From Dehalococcoidia bacterium (lineage in GTDB: Bacteria > Chloroflexota > Dehalococcoidia > E44-bin15), in the NCBI GenBank assembly GCA_030638665.1, contig DAOWEF010000003.1, positions 1 through 7,577 of the forward strand: a stretch of 7,577 nt of DNA. Direction: 5' to 3'. Under the pieces are notes generated by a model that saw only the letters and a program-made list of their open reading frames with translations, was not told the origin of the DNA and searched no databases. Below, in pieces: positions 6,364 through 7,577 of the stretch (positions are counted from its first letter, which is position 1; every line of letters begins with the position of its first letter). The translations under genes and the position numbers were made by a program.

Positions 6364-6720
6364 ATGACAATCACAAAAATTGCCGGGATTGCATTCATAT
6401 TTGTCCTGGGTGTCTTGCTGGTGGTGGGGTTCATCAGCCACGACGGGCCGGCAGTAGAACCCACGCCGACAGCAACGCCGACACCGCTGCCAACAGTGGT
6501 GATGTCGTGCGTGCCAGCCAGGGTTGCCATTCAGCAAGCCCTCAATGATTACAATGCTCAGCACGGAGAGTGGCCCACCGCTGACGGCCAGCCTGGAGAT
6601 ATTGAGTGGACAAAGCTTGTTCCCGACTTTATGGCGGGTGTCCCATCCAACGATAGCAAGTGCGAGTGGTGGGTGAACAGCGACCCAGAAGGGGCGGTTT
6701 GCCTGCAGAACATATGCTGA
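6364..6720 (+). CDS. Membrane-anchored protein with Pro/Thr linker and pseudopilin-like domain
   Basis: 118-aa protein of unknown function. Residues 6-25 (IAGIAFIFVLGVLLVVGFIS region) form a signal anchor after a short N-terminus with one Lys, so the rest should lie outside the membrane. Residues 29-45 are a Pro/Thr-rich linker (EPTPTATPTPLPT). From about 50 the chain reads VAIQQALNDYNAQHGEWPTADG and then LVPDFMAGVPSND, CEWWVNSDPEGAVC. The pattern of a helix, Y/W-P-T, LVP and a late W-x-V-x-x-x-P-x-G strand resembles the C-terminal globular part of type II secretion or type IV pilin-like proteins, but there is no prepilin cleavage motif. Four cysteines (49, 100, 113, 118) could form two disulfides. 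The ribosome binding site is weak (GCGGGAA), so translation may depend on coupling to the microprotein 10 nt upstream. The family link is by eye and tentative. Confidence 0.75.
   Translation: MTITKIAGIAFIFVLGVLLVVGFISHDGPAVEPTPTATPTPLPTVVMSCVPARVAIQQALNDYNAQHGEWPTADGQPGDIEWTKLVPDFMAGVPSNDSKCEWWVNSDPEGAVCLQNIC
6463..6483 (+). repeat. 12-bp-period repeat coding the Pro/Thr linker
   Basis: ACGCCGACA occurs at 6463-6471 and again at 6475-6483, encoding TPT twice within the linker. Such short in-frame repeats commonly vary in number between strains and would change linker length without shifting frame. Confidence 0.6.
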
Positions 6721-6732
6721 GGGTGCACCTGT

Positions 6733-6745
6733 AGCACGTTGTGCT
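6733..6745 (+). other. Small hairpin AGCAC-GTT-GTGCT between two small genes
   Basis: A perfect 5-bp stem with a 3-nt loop, extendable to GTA/TAC with a one-base bulge, lies 12 bp after the stop of the anchored-protein gene. There is no U-run, so it is not a normal terminator. A possible GTG start at 6741 sits in its 3' arm, which argues against use of that start. Confidence 0.3.
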
Positions 6746-6779
6746 TACAAGAGTAAGACGTCAGAGGAAAATAGAGGGA

Positions 6780-7031
6780 ATGGCCTACGAGCAGGGGGTC
6801 CAAGTTCAGTGCTACTCCGGGCGCAGCTACGCCGACCGCCCCGCTTCATTCGTGTTGCAGGATAGGCAGTATCAAGTGAAGGACATCGAAAAAGAATGGA
6901 TTGAGCCTGGACAAAAACATTTCGTAGTGGTCACAACGAGCGCAAAGGGCGAAAAGAGCGAAAAGGATGAAAAGCGGTTCGAGATTTGCTATGATGAGCG
7001 GGAGGATTCGTGGTGGCTACGCGAGGTTTAA
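6780..7031 (+). CDS. Small soluble protein, possibly DUF6504-like
   Basis: 83-aa protein with no signal or membrane segment. The order YADRPASFVLQDRQYQVKDI (17-36), a Trp at 40, FVVVTT (48-53), then RFEICYDEREDSWWLREV (66-83) suggests a small beta-rich domain. It loosely recalls DUF6504-type proteins (RP-x-F-x-W/Q-x-x-R-x-Y-x-V ... WWL-x-x-V), a family of unknown function; the match is from memory and weak. Residues 54-65 (SAKGEKSEKDEK) are a charged loop. The ATG at 6780 is chosen over a GTG at 6741, which lacks a ribosome binding site, lies in a hairpin and would only add a basic 13-residue stretch. The ribosome binding site is not ideal: AGAGGA is about 11 nt away and GAGGGA abuts the ATG. 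The stop overlaps the start of the methyltransferase gene. Confidence 0.7.
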   Translation: MAYEQGVQVQCYSGRSYADRPASFVLQDRQYQVKDIEKEWIEPGQKHFVVVTTSAKGEKSEKDEKRFEICYDEREDSWWLREV

Positions 7032-7577
7032 TGAATACCTTCATCGATAAGAGAGACCTCGTCCATCTCGCCAGGGAGACGGGTGAGATGATAGCTTTTG
7101 ACTCCTACTTGAGAACCCGCCTCTCCGATAGCGCCATCGATGGGCTCAAAGCATGGGAATATGGCAAGCTGGTGAGCTTCATCGGCGATTTCGGCGGGCT
7201 TCAGGTGCTCGATGTGGGGCCGGGCAACAGCACCTTCTGCCTCTTCCTGGCGAAAAAAGGGGCATCGGTCGCCACCATCGACTACCCCCAGCCGATGGCA
7301 CCTAACAAAGAGGATCTCAGGAAGAGATGCCGCGAAAGCGGTGTCGCCATGCATTGCGGGACCATGCTACAGATGCCCTATGAGGACGCAAAATTCGACC
7401 TGGTGGCCTGCATTTCCACCATCGAGCATCTGGATATCACTCTAGACTGGAAGCCCATTACTTACAAAGATTTCACCGCTCTAACCCAGAGAGCCCTTGT
7501 AGAGATGGGGCGGGTGCTCAAGAAGGGTGGACATTTATACCTGACCTCGGACGCCTACGAGCCGCGGCGGCAAAAGA
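7031..7577 (+). CDS. Class I SAM-dependent methyltransferase, C-terminus beyond window
   Basis: The first 182 residues are present and open to the window edge. After an N-terminal helical region, motif I VLDVGPGNS (59-67) forms the SAM-binding loop. ATIDY (81-85) supplies the acidic residue at the end of strand 2 (D84) that usually binds the ribose. FDLVACISTIEHL (122-134) is the motif IV region with the common S-x-x-EH-L pattern of UbiE/Methyltransf_11-type enzymes. RALVEMGRVLKKGGHLYLTSD (154-174) is the following helix and strand. The substrate cannot be inferred. The ATG at 7031 shares its A with the preceding TAA stop (TAATG), and GAGG at 7023-7026 is a plausible ribosome binding site, so translation is probably coupled to the small upstream protein. 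Confidence 0.88.
   Translation, partial: MNTFIDKRDLVHLARETGEMIAFDSYLRTRLSDSAIDGLKAWEYGKLVSFIGDFGGLQVLDVGPGNSTFCLFLAKKGASVATIDYPQPMAPNKEDLRKRCRESGVAMHCGTMLQMPYEDAKFDLVACISTIEHLDITLDWKPITYKDFTALTQRALVEMGRVLKKGGHLYLTSDAYEPRRQK

Noticed and set aside
6255..6564. Minus-strand frames of 61-97 codons over the microprotein and anchored-protein genes
   Set aside because: They overlap better-supported + strand genes with a strong ribosome binding site, and their Val/Gly- or Arg/Cys-rich composition is that of antisense reading of the Pro/Thr repeat.
1..7577. Mobile element, CRISPR array, tRNA or rRNA gene
   Set aside because: No transposase or integrase reading frame, no regularly spaced repeats, and no tRNA- or rRNA-like segments were seen on either strand.

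Overview
The window reads as ordinary bacterial chromosome: closely spaced genes, no insertion sequence, no CRISPR array and no phage gene seen. Gene content is mainly energy metabolism and translation. GC-rich codons, strong AAAGGGG-type ribosome binding sites, a gatC-gatA pair without adjacent gatB, and an EF-G-like factor standing outside any ribosomal-protein operon are compatible with an uncultured Chloroflexota (Dehalococcoidia-like) bacterium. That assignment is an impression, not something the sequence proves.

Region 1 (1-2024, + strand): a sigma-70-type promoter drives etfB and etfA, the two subunits of an electron transfer flavoprotein. The genes are 15 bp apart and are followed by a clear intrinsic terminator, so this is a complete two-gene operon. 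Its partner dehydrogenase and quinone oxidoreductase are not in the window. Region 2 (2164-4233, - strand): an EF-G-like translational GTPase converges on etfBA. A 195-bp gap between them holds the terminator and a perfect 15-bp dyad. It has its own strong promoter, back to back with the gatCA promoter. Its G4 motif reads NKIN instead of NKxD. Region 3 (4351-6245, + strand): an extended -10 promoter, then gatC and gatA of the tRNA-dependent amidotransferase. gatA probably starts at a TTG.

Region 4 (6246-7577, + strand): a run of small, poorly known genes with no terminator seen after gatA. In order they are a 26-aa predicted membrane microprotein, a 118-aa anchored protein with a Pro/Thr linker and a pseudopilin-like C-terminal domain, and an 83-aa soluble protein loosely like DUF6504. 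Last is a class I SAM-dependent methyltransferase that starts on the stop codon of its neighbour and runs off the window. These may be read through from the gatCA promoter, but no shared job can be inferred.

No new multi-gene system is evident. The points most worth a second look are the G4 substitution in the EF-G-like protein, the microprotein and anchored-protein pair, and the gatC-gatA junction.
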